Shown: positions 46,861 to 55,450, numbered from the stretch's first letter. The stretch is 64,000 nt of DNA from Apilactobacillus bombintestini (GCF_003627035.1 NZ_CP032626.1:124001-188000), one strand, 5' to 3'. The notes: generated by a model not told the origin, from the sequence alone. Translations and numbers: made by a program.

Positions 46861-48222
46861 ATGAAAGTTATCGTAGTTGGTTCTTCACACGGTGGATATG
46901 AAGCCGTTCGTGGAATGCTTTTGGAAAACCCAGACGCTGAAATTCAATGGTATGAAAGAGGAGATTTTATTTCCTTCTTATCTTGTGGAATGGAATTATA
47001 CCTTGAAGGTGTCGTTAAAGATGTAAATAAAGTTTCATATGAAACACCTGAAAACGCAGAAAAAGATGGTGTACACGTATTTGTAAAACAAGAAGTTGCA
47101 AGTATCGATGCTGCTAACCACCAAGTACACGTTAAAAACCTAGCAGATGGTTCAGAAAGAGACGAAGGTTACGACAAGCTAATCTTAGCTATCGGTGCTG
47201 TTCCTCGTCGTCTAGATATTCCTGGTAAAGATCTAGAAAACATCTACGCTATGCGTGGACGTGACTGGGCTATCAAACTAAAACAAAAGATGGTAGATCC
47301 TGATCTAAAACATGTCTTTGTAATTGGTTCTGGCTACATTGGTATCGAAGCTGCTGAATCATTTGCTAAGGCAGGTAAAGAAGTAACTATCATCGACCAC
47401 AATTCTCGTCTATTAGGTAACTACTTAGACCCAGAATTCACTGAAATTTTAACTCATGAATTTGATGATCATGGTGTTAAATTCGTCGGTGACGTCGATG
47501 TACAAGAATTTGTAGGTAAAGACGGTAAGGTATCTGGCGTTAAAACTAACAAAGGTAACTTCGATGCTGAATTAGTAGTCGAAACTGCCGGAGTAGTTGC
47601 TAATACTAAACTATTAGATGGTGTCGCTGACCTAGATGATCATGGCCTAATCAAAGTAGATGAACATCAACAAACTAGCCAAGCTGATATCTACGCAGCT
47701 GGTGATTCTACTATGGTTCCATTCGCACCTACTGGCGATTTATCATACATCGCTTTAGCTTCTAACGCTCGTCGTCAAGGACGTGTAGCTGCCGCTAACG
47801 CTGCAGGTAGAGAATTAAAGATGACTCCAGTTTCTGGTTCATCCGCTCTATCTGTATTTAGCTACCACTTCGCTTCTACTGGTGTTAAGGAAGACACTCA
47901 AGCTAAATGTGGTGTTAAGAATGCTAAATCAGTATTAATTGAAGACTTTGCCGTTCCTCCATTCGTTTCCGAAGCCGCAGGTAACGCTAAAGTACAATTC
48001 AAACTAACATTTGATGCAGATGATGGTCGTATCTTAGGTGGTCAAATCATGTCCAAACGTGACGTAACTGCTAACATCAACACCATTTCATTTGCTATTC
48101 AACAACATGCTACTGTATACGACTTAGCATATGCTGACTTCTTCTTCCAACCAGGTTTCGACCGTCCTTGGAACATTATGAACGAAGCTGCGCAAGCTGC
48201 AGTAAGAAAACTAAACAAATAA
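46861..48222 (+). CDS. nox: NADH oxidase, water-forming
   Basis: 453 residues from the ATG at 46861 (TAGGAGGC 11 bases upstream; an in-frame ATG at 46852 is too close to it). FAD-dependent pyridine nucleotide-disulphide oxidoreductase: FAD motif VIVVGSSHGGYEA, redox-active Cys in FISFLSCGMELYLEG, NAD motif FVIGSGYIGIEAAE, second FAD motif DIYAAGDST, and a C-terminal dimerisation domain. Single active-site Cys is typical of H2O-forming Nox; CoA-disulphide reductases share this layout and cannot be excluded. Regenerates NAD from NADH with O2, important for a heterofermenter without full AdhE. Confidence 0.9.
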   Translation: MKVIVVGSSHGGYEAVRGMLLENPDAEIQWYERGDFISFLSCGMELYLEGVVKDVNKVSYETPENAEKDGVHVFVKQEVASIDAANHQVHVKNLADGSERDEGYDKLILAIGAVPRRLDIPGKDLENIYAMRGRDWAIKLKQKMVDPDLKHVFVIGSGYIGIEAAESFAKAGKEVTIIDHNSRLLGNYLDPEFTEILTHEFDDHGVKFVGDVDVQEFVGKDGKVSGVKTNKGNFDAELVVETAGVVANTKLLDGVADLDDHGLIKVDEHQQTSQADIYAAGDSTMVPFAPTGDLSYIALASNARRQGRVAAANAAGRELKMTPVSGSSALSVFSYHFASTGVKEDTQAKCGVKNAKSVLIEDFAVPPFVSEAAGNAKVQFKLTFDADDGRILGGQIMSKRDVTANINTISFAIQQHATVYDLAYADFFFQPGFDRPWNIMNEAAQAAVRKLNK

Positions 48223-48238
48223 TCGTTAATAACGGTTA

Positions 48239-48272
48239 AAAAGGGCATCGAAGCAATTCGATGTCTTTTTTT
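48239..48272 (+). terminator. Terminator of nox
   Basis: Stem gggcatcgaa/ttcgatgtct with one G·U pair and a four-base loop, then seven T's. Confidence 0.85.
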
Positions 48273-48284
48273 GTGCAGATATGT

Positions 48285-48297
48285 TGACACGGTGTCA
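48285..48297. promoter_or_regulatory. HrtR operator 1, overlapping the -35 hexamer
   Basis: TGACACGGTGTCA, a perfect dyad about a central base. It overlaps TTGACA (48284-48289), the -35 of a promoter whose -10 is TAACAT 17 bases on. Close to the 15-bp dyad I recall for lactococcal HrtR (ATGACACAGTGTCAT). Confidence 0.75.
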
Positions 48298-48325
48298 CTA
48301 TTTTATTAACATATAATTTATAAAA

Positions 48326-48338
48326 TGACACGGTGTCA
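48326..48338. promoter_or_regulatory. HrtR operator 2
   Basis: Identical TGACACGGTGTCA, preceded by A as in the lactococcal site, centred 41 bases (about four helical turns) from operator 1 and ending 18 bases before the hrtR ATG. Confidence 0.75.
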
Positions 48339-48356
48339 CCAAAGGAGGAAAAGATT

Positions 48357-48944
48357 ATGCCTACAGCTACATTTGAGAATTTAAAACCGGAAAAACAAGA
48401 TCAAATCTTTGTGGCTTTGATTAATGAGTTTTCTAAACATCGCTTAATGGAAGCCCAAGTAGCCAGAATTATTAAGGATTGCGGCATTGCGCGCGGTTCT
48501 TTTTATAAGTACTTTGCCGATTTAAACGATAGCTATGAATATGCTTTAAAACGTGTTCTAACGGCTGTTCATTTCGACATCTTACACTTAATTGAAAACG
48601 AACCTAACAATTCACTAGCTGCCTTTTATGAGGCGACACGTGCCTTTATTGATAAGCTAAGTAATTCTAAATATCGTGAATTTTATCGTAAATATGTTTT
48701 ATATAACCAATACGAATTAAAACATACCGAATACGATTATCGTCATATGCCTAGTGAACATTTAATACTGAAGGTAAATGGTCACGAGGTATCTGATAAA
48801 GAAACGGTAGTAGTGACTTACAAATGGGCTACTAAAGCTGCGCATGAAGTCATTAAAGCAGTTTTAGAAGGCCACGATGCCACACAAGAATTACAAGATT
48901 ATCAAAAGTTATTACACGTACTTAATGCGGGATTAAGTAAATAG
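48357..48944 (+). CDS. hrtR: Heme-responsive TetR-family repressor HrtR
   Basis: 195 residues from ATG at 48357 (AAAGGAGG nine bases upstream). TetR HTH: FSKHRLMEAQVARIIKDCGIARGSFYKYFADLNDSYEYALKR. The C-terminal helical domain carries several His residues that could bind heme. The gene order regulator-permease-ATPase matches hrtRBA of Lactococcus, and two TGACACGGTGTCA dyads cover its promoter. The heme ligand is inferred from synteny and operator match, not from a recognisable heme site. Confidence 0.78.
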   Translation: MPTATFENLKPEKQDQIFVALINEFSKHRLMEAQVARIIKDCGIARGSFYKYFADLNDSYEYALKRVLTAVHFDILHLIENEPNNSLAAFYEATRAFIDKLSNSKYREFYRKYVLYNQYELKHTEYDYRHMPSEHLILKVNGHEVSDKETVVVTYKWATKAAHEVIKAVLEGHDATQELQDYQKLLHVLNAGLSK

Positions 48945-48955
48945 GGGGAAGTAAA

Positions 48956-50023
48956 ATGTTTTTATCCATTCAAGAAATGAAGAAAAATAAATTACGTTAC
49001 GGCTTAGTGGCGTTAGTTATCGTAATGATTGCTTATTTAATCTTTATTTTAACGGCGCTAGCTTTTGGTTTAAGTAACGCCAGTAAACAAGCAGTGGACA
49101 CCTGGCATGCGGACAAAATTGTATTAAACGCCGATGCGAACGGTTCACTAGATCAATCTAATATCGAGGGTAGTCAGGCTCATGCTTACACCAATAAATC
49201 TCGTGCTGATATCGTCCAAATGGCCGGTAACGTGCAAACTACTAAGCAACAAAATAAAGTAACTGCCCAAATTATGGGATTACAAAAGGGCCAATTTATT
49301 TATAAAGATTTACACATCCAAAAGGGACATATCTTTAAGAATGATCGCCAAGTGGTAGTAGATCAAAGCTTGTTGCAAAACAATGGTTATCACTTAGGTC
49401 AATGGATTAAATTTAGTCGTACCGGTAAAACTTACCAAATTGTCGGAACTATTAAAAACACTACGTTAAACGTGGCACCGGTAGTTTACGGTACTGTTAG
49501 CGCTATTCGTGAAGCTAAATTTGGCGATAAAAATAATAATAACGTCAGTGCCTTAGTTTATAAAAAAGCACCACATCAAAAGGTCAGTGGTACTGAAGTC
49601 TTTAATATTAATGACTTTATTCAAAATATTCCGGGTTACAGTGCCCAAAATAGTACTTTCAGTTTCATGATTGTCTTCTTACTATTAATCACGTTAGTTA
49701 TTATCGCTATTTTCTTATTTGTTTTAACTATGCAAAAGATTCCATACTTTGCGGTAATGAAGATTCAAGGAATTTCTAACAGCTATCTAGCCTTTAACAT
49801 CATTAGTACTGCCGTTATCTTAACGGTAGCCGGCATCGTAGTTAGTGGTATTTTAACTGCCTTAACAGCTATGTCAATGCCTGCTGCAGTACCTATGACT
49901 TTCGATATTCGTTTAATGAGTTTAGTAGTAGCGCTATTAATTTTAATGTCGGTAATTGGAGCTATCATTCCTATGCGTACCGTCTCTAAAATTGATCCAG
50001 CTATTGCGATGGGAGGTAAATAA
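48956..50023 (+). CDS. hrtB: Heme efflux ABC transporter permease HrtB
   Basis: 355 residues, the length of lactococcal HrtB. N-terminal helix (LVALVIVMIAYLIFILTALAFGL), extracytoplasmic domain (about 45-235), then three C-terminal FtsX-type helices with VLTMQKIPYFAVMKIQGISNSYL and a final IPMRTVSKIDPAIAMGGK. Twelve bases after hrtR and directly abutting hrtA. With HrtA it removes excess heme from the membrane. Confidence 0.78.
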   Translation: MFLSIQEMKKNKLRYGLVALVIVMIAYLIFILTALAFGLSNASKQAVDTWHADKIVLNADANGSLDQSNIEGSQAHAYTNKSRADIVQMAGNVQTTKQQNKVTAQIMGLQKGQFIYKDLHIQKGHIFKNDRQVVVDQSLLQNNGYHLGQWIKFSRTGKTYQIVGTIKNTTLNVAPVVYGTVSAIREAKFGDKNNNNVSALVYKKAPHQKVSGTEVFNINDFIQNIPGYSAQNSTFSFMIVFLLLITLVIIAIFLFVLTMQKIPYFAVMKIQGISNSYLAFNIISTAVILTVAGIVVSGILTALTAMSMPAAVPMTFDIRLMSLVVALLILMSVIGAIIPMRTVSKIDPAIAMGGK

Positions 50024-50719
50024 ATGGCACGTATTGAAGTAAAAAACGTTAATAAAATGTTTGGTAACAAATTCGCGCAAACTCCAGCGCTAACTGATAT
50101 TAATTTCTCCGCTAATGACGGTGAAGTTATTGCTATCACAGGTCCTTCCGGTTCCGGAAAGAGTACCTTTATGAAAATTTTAGGGGGTATTTTATCCGCA
50201 ACCGATGGTGAAATTAACGTTGATGGTGACAACTACCAAAACATGAAAGAATCCGTAAAAACTAAGTTTCGTCTAAATCATTTAGGCTTTATCCTACAAG
50301 CTTACAATTTATTACCTTACTTAAAAGTTAAAGATCAATTTAAGTTAGTGGATAAAATTAAAAAACACGGCAATATGGATAAAGATACTTTTGACCAATT
50401 AGTCGATAAACTACAAATCGGGGACTTAATGCAACATTATCCTGATGAATTATCAGGAGGACAACAACAACGTGTCGCTATCTTGCGTGCGTTATACACT
50501 AATCCGGATGTTATCTTAGCCGATGAACCTACTGCCGCATTGGACGGAAAAATGGCAATAGAAACTATGCAATTACTACAAGAACTAGCGCATAAACAAA
50601 ATTGTATCGTTATTTTAATTACTCACGATGCTCGTTTGTTAGACTATGTAGACCGTAATTTCCAAATCGTAGATGGTAAAGGTAAATTCATCAATGTCGA
50701 CGATGCAAAATTAGTATAA
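50024..50719 (+). CDS. hrtA: Heme efflux ABC transporter ATP-binding protein HrtA
   Basis: 231 residues: [63 protein letters not shown]. Belongs to the LolD/MacB-type ATPase class that pairs with FtsX permeases. ATG directly follows the hrtB stop, with GGGAGGT within hrtB's last codons. The 3' terminator has been split by a mobile-element insertion. Confidence 0.8.
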   Translation: MARIEVKNVNKMFGNKFAQTPALTDINFSANDGEVIAITGPSGSGKSTFMKILGGILSATDGEINVDGDNYQNMKESVKTKFRLNHLGFILQAYNLLPYLKVKDQFKLVDKIKKHGNMDKDTFDQLVDKLQIGDLMQHYPDELSGGQQQRVAILRALYTNPDVILADEPTAALDGKMAIETMQLLQELAHKQNCIVILITHDARLLDYVDRNFQIVDGKGKFINVDDAKLV

Positions 50720-50749
50720 AAATAAAAAAGCAGCTAAAGATTATTCTTT

Positions 50750-51001
50750 TGAACTGAACCCCTTGAGTTGGAGAAATCTAACCTAAGGGGTTCTTTTATG
50801 TTTTCTAAAGAATTAAAATTGGCTTCCGTTAGAGATTGTTATAATGTTTTAGTCTTTACAGAAATTAGTTAAGAAATATATGTCCTATTACAATAATTAT
50901 CATATAAAACAAAAAATGGGAGGAATGTCATCGGTTGAATACCGAATTAATTTCTCCCAGAAAATATCATAACTATCCTTCAATTTTAGAGGTTCAGGTC
51001 A
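50750..51001 (+). mobile_element. IS3-family (IS150-like) remnant, internally deleted, copy 1
   Basis: 252 bases with imperfect terminal inverted repeats (left TGAACTGAACCCCTTGAG, right end reading inward TGACCTGAACCTCTAAAA). It keeps the start of orfA (MFSKELKLASVRDCYN, from 50798) and the end of orfB (YYNNYHIKQKMGGMSSVEYR). About 1 kb of the transposase is missing. The left end forms an AACCCCTT/AAGGGGTT hairpin followed by CTTTT. Confidence 0.8.
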
Positions 51002-51018
51002 GAGTTTTTTTATTTATA

Positions 51019-51744
51019 TTAAGAATTACTATGTTTTGAATATTCATCTTCATTTAAGATGGATTTAGCATAATTATCAACATGGACTCTTTGGGCACTG
51101 GTTTTGTAATAAGTATTTATTAAGTAGGCTTTGCTTACAGTTTTAGAGGTAAATGGCGTTTCTGCAACAGTTTTATTACCGGCATGTGCCATGTCTTGGT
51201 ATTTTATGGTGACGTCGGATCCGTCTACCTTAAACATTGTATCGGCAGTTCCATCACCGTTACGAGTAAGTCGATTATATTGGTGATTGTCCGTATCTTC
51301 CCTATTACTGCTTTTATCCATATAAAAGAAATCGTACAAAAATTCTGAATCTTTTGGGTTAGGTTTCTTCACAGATGTATAATCGCTATATTGATCTGTA
51401 TTACCTTTCTTACCCGATGCATTAGCATTTAGATCATTTTTATACTCATTTGCCAATACACCCAATGTTTTGTCGTCCAGTTCTACATTACTAGTAGAGT
51501 TGGATGAATTATCATCATTTGATGAGCTTGCTCCATTTGAGATGGTAGATGAATTATTATCATTTGATGAGTTTGCTTCATTTGAGATGGTAGATGAATT
51601 TGATCCTGAGCTAACCTTCTTTGAGGTTTGCCCTGCACCGTATGGCTTATCAGAGTGGTGAGCTGCTTTACTATTTCCGCAGCCTACCAACATCATCGAA
51701 ATTAATGACGCCAATCCAATTATGCATATTCTCTTTTTTAACAT
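51019..51744 (-). CDS. Putative lipoprotein carried between two IS remnants
   Basis: 241 residues from the ATG at 51744 (GAGGAGG eight bases upstream). Lipoprotein signal with lipobox MLVG-C. A Ser/Asn linker (about 30-85) contains two 15-residue repeats (SSTISNEANSSNDN and SSTISNGASSSNDD). The C-terminal part (about 90-241) has no family I recognise; it is polar with the segments SEFLYDFFYMDK and GTADTMFKVDGSDVTIKYQDM. Exposed at the outer membrane face. Flanked by same-orientation IS3 remnants, so probably acquired. Confidence 0.65.
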   Translation of the reverse strand: MLKKRICIIGLASLISMMLVGCGNSKAAHHSDKPYGAGQTSKKVSSGSNSSTISNEANSSNDNNSSTISNGASSSNDDNSSNSTSNVELDDKTLGVLANEYKNDLNANASGKKGNTDQYSDYTSVKKPNPKDSEFLYDFFYMDKSSNREDTDNHQYNRLTRNGDGTADTMFKVDGSDVTIKYQDMAHAGNKTVAETPFTSKTVSKAYLINTYYKTSAQRVHVDNYAKSILNEDEYSKHSNS

Positions 51745-51830
51745 TTTTGATTCCTCCTCGTACACATTATACTACCGTTATAATTACATAACAGATACAT
51801 ATATACAAAAAAGAGATTTTGTTGCAAATC

Positions 51831-52265
51831 TGAACTGAATCTCTTAAGTTGGAGAAATCTAACCTAAGGGGTTCTTTTATGTTCTCTAAGAAATTAACTG
51901 CCATTAAAGATTATTATAAGGATTTAGGTTTTACAGAAGTTACTAATAAGTATGATATCAAAGATTCTGCGATCCTTTATGAATGGATTAGAAAGGTTGA
52001 ACAATAAATTAATTAATGGTGAAACTAGTTACAGAATTACCATTCATTCAGATTAAGGATTTCAGTATCAAAATGGTAGATATATCAACATTTTAAAAAG
52101 CAATAAAATTTTTCAAAGCATGAGCAGAAAAGCTACTTGTCTATATATCTTATTACAATAATTATCGTATAAAACAAAAACTGGGAGGAATGTCATCGGT
52201 TGAATACCGAATCAATTTCTCCCAGAAAATAGCATAACCATCCTCAATTTTATGGATTCAAATCA
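51831..52265 (+). mobile_element. IS3-family (IS150-like) remnant, copy 2
   Basis: 435 bases, same orientation as copy 1. It keeps a 42-codon orfA start (51879-52007, MFSKKLTAIKDYYKDLGF…YDIKDSAILYEWIRKVE, an HTH), a piece of the orfB DDE core (HSD-stop-GFQYQN…QSMSRKA) and the same C-terminus (YYNNYRIKQKLGGMSSVEYR). The core carries a TAA replacing the Q after HSD, and the segment with the catalytic Glu is deleted. Inverted-repeat ends match those of copy 1. Confidence 0.82.
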
Positions 52266-52283
52266 TTTTTAGCTGCTTTTGTT

Positions 52284-52739
52284 TTATTCTTGATGTTTCT
52301 TTTCTACGTGATCAGCAATGTCATTGTAGAAGCGCTTTTCTAGTTCAGAGGAGCCAGAACTCTTGAAGGCTTGCCAACTACCCACTAGATCAATGCTGAA
52401 TAAATTAATTTTGTTAGGAATTAAGAATTCCTTTTCCAAAGTATCTTTTAAATCTTTAGCGATTTCTTTAGTACGGTCTAGAACTTCGAATTCTTTTTCG
52501 TTGATAAATGAAGATTCAAATTCTTTTTGGTAACGGTTTAAGAAATTACTCATAACTTCTTTTAATTCTTCATCGTATTTAGGGATGAATTTACGTTTAC
52601 CATCTTCGAATTCATGGTAACCATCGTCTACTAAAAAGGAAAGTTTGAACCATTCAGTATATCCATCGCGAGAATCCTTGTAATCTAAATCTGGATCGTT
52701 AAATTCATTGAACATTTCATTAACTAGTGCAATTGCCAT
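52284..52739 (-). CDS. Conserved hypothetical protein
   Basis: 151 residues, soluble and acidic, mostly helical: VNEMFNEFNDPDLDYKDSRD, WFKLSFLVDDGYHEFEDGKRKF, then long charged helices and a His/Lys tail. No signal peptide or membrane helix. I do not recognise the family. Single gene with strong start context; its terminator is one arm of the split hairpin. Confidence 0.6.
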   Translation of the reverse strand: MAIALVNEMFNEFNDPDLDYKDSRDGYTEWFKLSFLVDDGYHEFEDGKRKFIPKYDEELKEVMSNFLNRYQKEFESSFINEKEFEVLDRTKEIAKDLKDTLEKEFLIPNKINLFSIDLVGSWQAFKSSGSSELEKRFYNDIADHVEKKHQE

Positions 52740-52811
52740 ACCTCTAAACTCCTTAAACTATAATCTATCTACATTATATACTAATATTTACGTTTAATGA
52801 CTGCAAACCAT

Positions 52812-53699
52812 TTATTTTTGTGCATTTTGTACTTGGGTGTATTGTTCTTGCATCCAAGATAGATAAGTTAAGCTACGAGAAGGCTTAGTTTCGGTAACTT
52901 GAACAATAGGAATATTGTTTTGTTTAGCTAAATCTACGAAACTGCTGATAACCGAATTTTCTACCTGACGGTTAACTACAAAGAAGGCAATTTTGTGATT
53001 TACAATGTCATCTTGTAGTTTACGAATACTTCTAGGTGAAGGGTCGTTACCTTTTTCGATTGCGTATTCAAAGGATGGGTCAGATACTTTATATCCCATC
53101 TTTTCTAGTGAGTAATCAAAAACGGGTTCGGAAACGGCTACTGGTTTGTTAATCTTATGTTTTTTAATGTCTTTTAATTGATCATTTAATTTCATAATTT
53201 GTTTGCAGTAATTTTTGGCGTTGGCATGGAATTCTTTAGCGTGTTTAGGTTGTAATTTAGCAAAATGATCGGCTAAAGTATTAGCTAGTTTTTCCATAGT
53301 GTCGACGTTATACCAAATGTGTGGATTATCACTGGAATCCTTATTCATTAGTTTACCTACGTCGATAGGTTCAGCTTTAGAATCACTTTTAACTAATTTT
53401 TGTGCCCAGGAATCGTAACTCAAGCCGTTGTAAATCATTACGTTAGCTTTGTAGACGCTTTTGGCATCGTTACTGGTAGGGTTGAATTCGTGTGGATCCA
53501 CGTTAGGGTTACTGATAATAGAAGTAACATTACCATGATTTCCCACTACGTATTTCGCTACTTCACCGTAAAAATCTACGGAAGAAGTGATGTTAATGCT
53601 TTTACTTGCATCATTAGTGGTTCCACTGGCACAGCCAGTCAACATTAATAAGCAAAAAGCAAGGGCAGCTAGTAGGCTACCGATTCTTAATTTGTGCAT
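52812..53699 (-). CDS. Metal (Zn/Mn) ABC transporter binding lipoprotein, cluster A-I
   Basis: 295 residues. Lipobox MLTG-C (Cys near 23). ZnuA/PsaA-type fold: SVDFYGEVAKYVVGNHGNVTSII, ligand His in VDPHEFNP, ligand His in DNPHIWYNV, then SEPVFDYSLEKMGYKV where most members have a His (GHxAF), so this ligand would be Glu, and the NRQVENSVI region near the fourth ligand. Metal identity is therefore uncertain. No permease or ATPase gene is adjacent; an ArsR-type repressor gene precedes it and a 22-bp dyad lies in its promoter. Confidence 0.82.
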   Translation of the reverse strand: MHKLRIGSLLAALAFCLLMLTGCASGTTNDASKSINITSSVDFYGEVAKYVVGNHGNVTSIISNPNVDPHEFNPTSNDAKSVYKANVMIYNGLSYDSWAQKLVKSDSKAEPIDVGKLMNKDSSDNPHIWYNVDTMEKLANTLADHFAKLQPKHAKEFHANAKNYCKQIMKLNDQLKDIKKHKINKPVAVSEPVFDYSLEKMGYKVSDPSFEYAIEKGNDPSPRSIRKLQDDIVNHKIAFFVVNRQVENSVISSFVDLAKQNNIPIVQVTETKPSRSLTYLSWMQEQYTQVQNAQK

Positions 53700-53717
53700 A
53701 ATGGTACCTCCAAAAAA

Positions 53718-53772
53718 ATATACCTAATTTAGTTATATAACAAATACATTTATATAATTAAAGTAGGTATAT
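53718..53772. promoter_or_regulatory. Long operator-like inverted repeat upstream of the metal-binding lipoprotein
   Basis: Arms atatacctaatttagttata… (53718-53739) and its inverse (53751-53772), 20 of 22 bases pairing, separated by 11 bases. It lies 20 bases upstream of the lipoprotein start and after the arsR stop, the expected place for ArsR/SmtB-type control. Confidence 0.65.
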
Positions 53773-53797
53773 GTCAAGAATTATTAATTAAATCTTA

Positions 53798-54079
53798 CTA
53801 GTCGTTAATGTGTGTTTTTAACGTATCTAATAGTTGTGAAACGTGATTATCACTTAATTGATAAATACGTTCTTGGCCGTCTTTTCGGCTAAACACTAAG
53901 TTGGCATCAGCTAATATTTTCAAATGACGAGAAATATTAGGTTGCGAAGTAGCAAAGTAGTGCATTAGATTAGAAACATTACTTTCTACATTTTCTTGTA
54001 GATAATATAAAATCTTAATTCGCAACGAATTATCTAGTGCTTTTGTAATCATATGTAATTTTTGGTCGTTAATGATCAT
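53798..54079 (-). CDS. ArsR/SmtB-family transcriptional regulator
   Basis: 93 residues from ATG at 54079 (GGAGG six bases upstream). Winged HTH: SLRIKILYYLQENVESNVSNLMHYFATSQPNISRHLKILADANLVFSRKDGQERIYQL in one run of the family's usual spacing. The α3 ELCV(C)DL metal-binding motif of arsenic sensors is absent; C-terminal His (DNHVSQLLDTLKTHIND) could form an α5-type site as in Zn sensors. Likely represses the downstream lipoprotein gene. Confidence 0.82.
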   Translation of the reverse strand: MIINDQKLHMITKALDNSLRIKILYYLQENVESNVSNLMHYFATSQPNISRHLKILADANLVFSRKDGQERIYQLSDNHVSQLLDTLKTHIND

Positions 54080-54142
54080 AATTATCCTCCGCATTAGATG
54101 TTACATAAATTATAACGTTTATTGGTCTAAAAAGTACAGAAC

Positions 54143-54631
54143 TCACTGCTTTTTTAGACGTCTGATTTTGGTACCTAATTTTTCTTTGCGGTCATCAGAG
54201 ACTCTATACATTACTTGTGCATAGCCTAAGATGATAAGTAGCAAAGACAAAATGATAAAAAGTGGGATGGACAAGTGCCATCTGAAGGCATCAAATAAGG
54301 TTTTGATGGATACGATTGCATCCAACATGCAGGCAAAAGAAATATATGCCCAAGCAGTCGATTGGTTGGAAACATTATAAAAGGCACGGAACTTGGTGGT
54401 ATTTTCGTTATAGTGGCTGTCTCTTAGAATCTTTCTTAGACGATTTCTTTCCAACATAATTTTTAGTGGTGGAATCATCCATAAGCCGGCCATAATGGGA
54501 TGATATTTCTTAGATGAGTTTTCCATTTTATGTAGCTCATTAATTTGGTTAGACATATCTAACACGCCTTGAAATAGGCAAAATACAAACATAATATAGC
54601 TGGCTAAAAAACTAATGATTGCGTATATCAT
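54143..54631 (-). CDS. Membrane protein, unknown function
   Basis: 162 residues: N-terminal helix (IISFLASYIMFVFCLFQGVL), cytoplasmic loop with MAGLWMIPPLKIMLERNRLRKILR, two more hydrophobic segments (WAYISFACMLDAIVSI and LSIPLFIILSLLLIILGYA) and a basic tail. No family recognised. Divergent from the GDPD gene. Confidence 0.55.
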   Translation of the reverse strand: MIYAIISFLASYIMFVFCLFQGVLDMSNQINELHKMENSSKKYHPIMAGLWMIPPLKIMLERNRLRKILRDSHYNENTTKFRAFYNVSNQSTAWAYISFACMLDAIVSIKTLFDAFRWHLSIPLFIILSLLLIILGYAQVMYRVSDDRKEKLGTKIRRLKKQ

Positions 54632-54754
54632 GATTTCCTCCTAATTAGACTATACCTTTATTGTACCATTTGTGAATATTGATGGTTTGCAAAATACCAA
54701 AATAGCATTATTATAAGTGAGAGAAAGAATATAAATACGAAAGGAGACTTTAGC

Positions 54755-55450
54755 ATGAGAACTATGATTTTTGGTCATCGTGGGGTTCCTGAATTATATC
54801 CAGAAAACTCCCTACAAGGCTTTCGTTATGCTGTTCATCATGGTATTGAAGGTGTGGAATTTGATGTGCATTTGACTAAAGACAATGTACCGGTCGTAAT
54901 GCATGATGAAAAAATCGATCGAACTACTGATGGTCGTGGGTACATTAAAAACTATACATACCAAGAATTGCGACAATTTTCCTTGGAAAATTATGAACCC
55001 ATTCCTTCACTACAAGAAGTGTTAGACTTGCTAGAAGGCCGCGATGTATATGTTAATTTAGAATTTAAGACTAACAAAATTCATTATAAAAACATCGAAA
55101 AAATCGTGACGGATATGGTAGATCAATATGCTTTAGTTCATCCGATTTTATATTCATCATTTAATTTATCATCTATTAAATTGGCACAACCTTTAGCGCC
55201 TAACGCTGAATTCGCCTTTTTAACAGGAAAACGTATTAAAAATCCTAAGTCGTTCATGCAAGCTAATCACTTGAACGCATTACACTTGAAATTTTATCAC
55301 CCAGATATCGAATCTAACGAAAGAATTTGGACTGTGAACCAATCTTTGCGACTTCATTTCATGATGAAACACCGCGTGGCCGGGATTTTCACCAATAATT
55401 TCCAACGTGCTATGGAAATTCGTGATGAACTACAAGGAAAAAATGACTAA
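54755..55450 (+). CDS. Glycerophosphodiester phosphodiesterase
   Basis: 231 residues, TIM-barrel GDPD family. IFGHRGVPELYPENSL gives the His-Arg and Glu catalytic elements, GVEFDVHLTKDNVPVVMHDEKIDRTTDG provides metal ligands and the second His; NLEFKTNK supplies another Glu. Hydrolyses glycerophosphodiesters to glycerol-3-phosphate and alcohol. No signal peptide, so cytoplasmic (UgpQ-like). AAAGGAGA lies eight bases before the ATG. Probably co-transcribed with the next gene. Confidence 0.9.
   Translation: MRTMIFGHRGVPELYPENSLQGFRYAVHHGIEGVEFDVHLTKDNVPVVMHDEKIDRTTDGRGYIKNYTYQELRQFSLENYEPIPSLQEVLDLLEGRDVYVNLEFKTNKIHYKNIEKIVTDMVDQYALVHPILYSSFNLSSIKLAQPLAPNAEFAFLTGKRIKNPKSFMQANHLNALHLKFYHPDIESNERIWTVNQSLRLHFMMKHRVAGIFTNNFQRAMEIRDELQGKND

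Larger units (their letters stand above)
50724..52280. other. Terminator hairpin split by a ~1.5-kb insertion
   Basis: aaaagcagctaaa (ending 50738) and its reverse complement tttagctgctttt (52268-52280) are the two arms of what reads as one bidirectional terminator between hrtA and the convergent gene at 52284. Everything between 50750 and 52265 starts TG… and ends …CA with IS3-type ends, leaving flanking T's as a possible 3-bp target duplication. Confidence 0.6.

Noticed and set aside
47034-47049. Third parS-like palindrome (GTTTCATATGAAAC) in nox
   Set aside because: It is inside coding sequence and its centre differs from parS at two positions; more likely codon coincidence.
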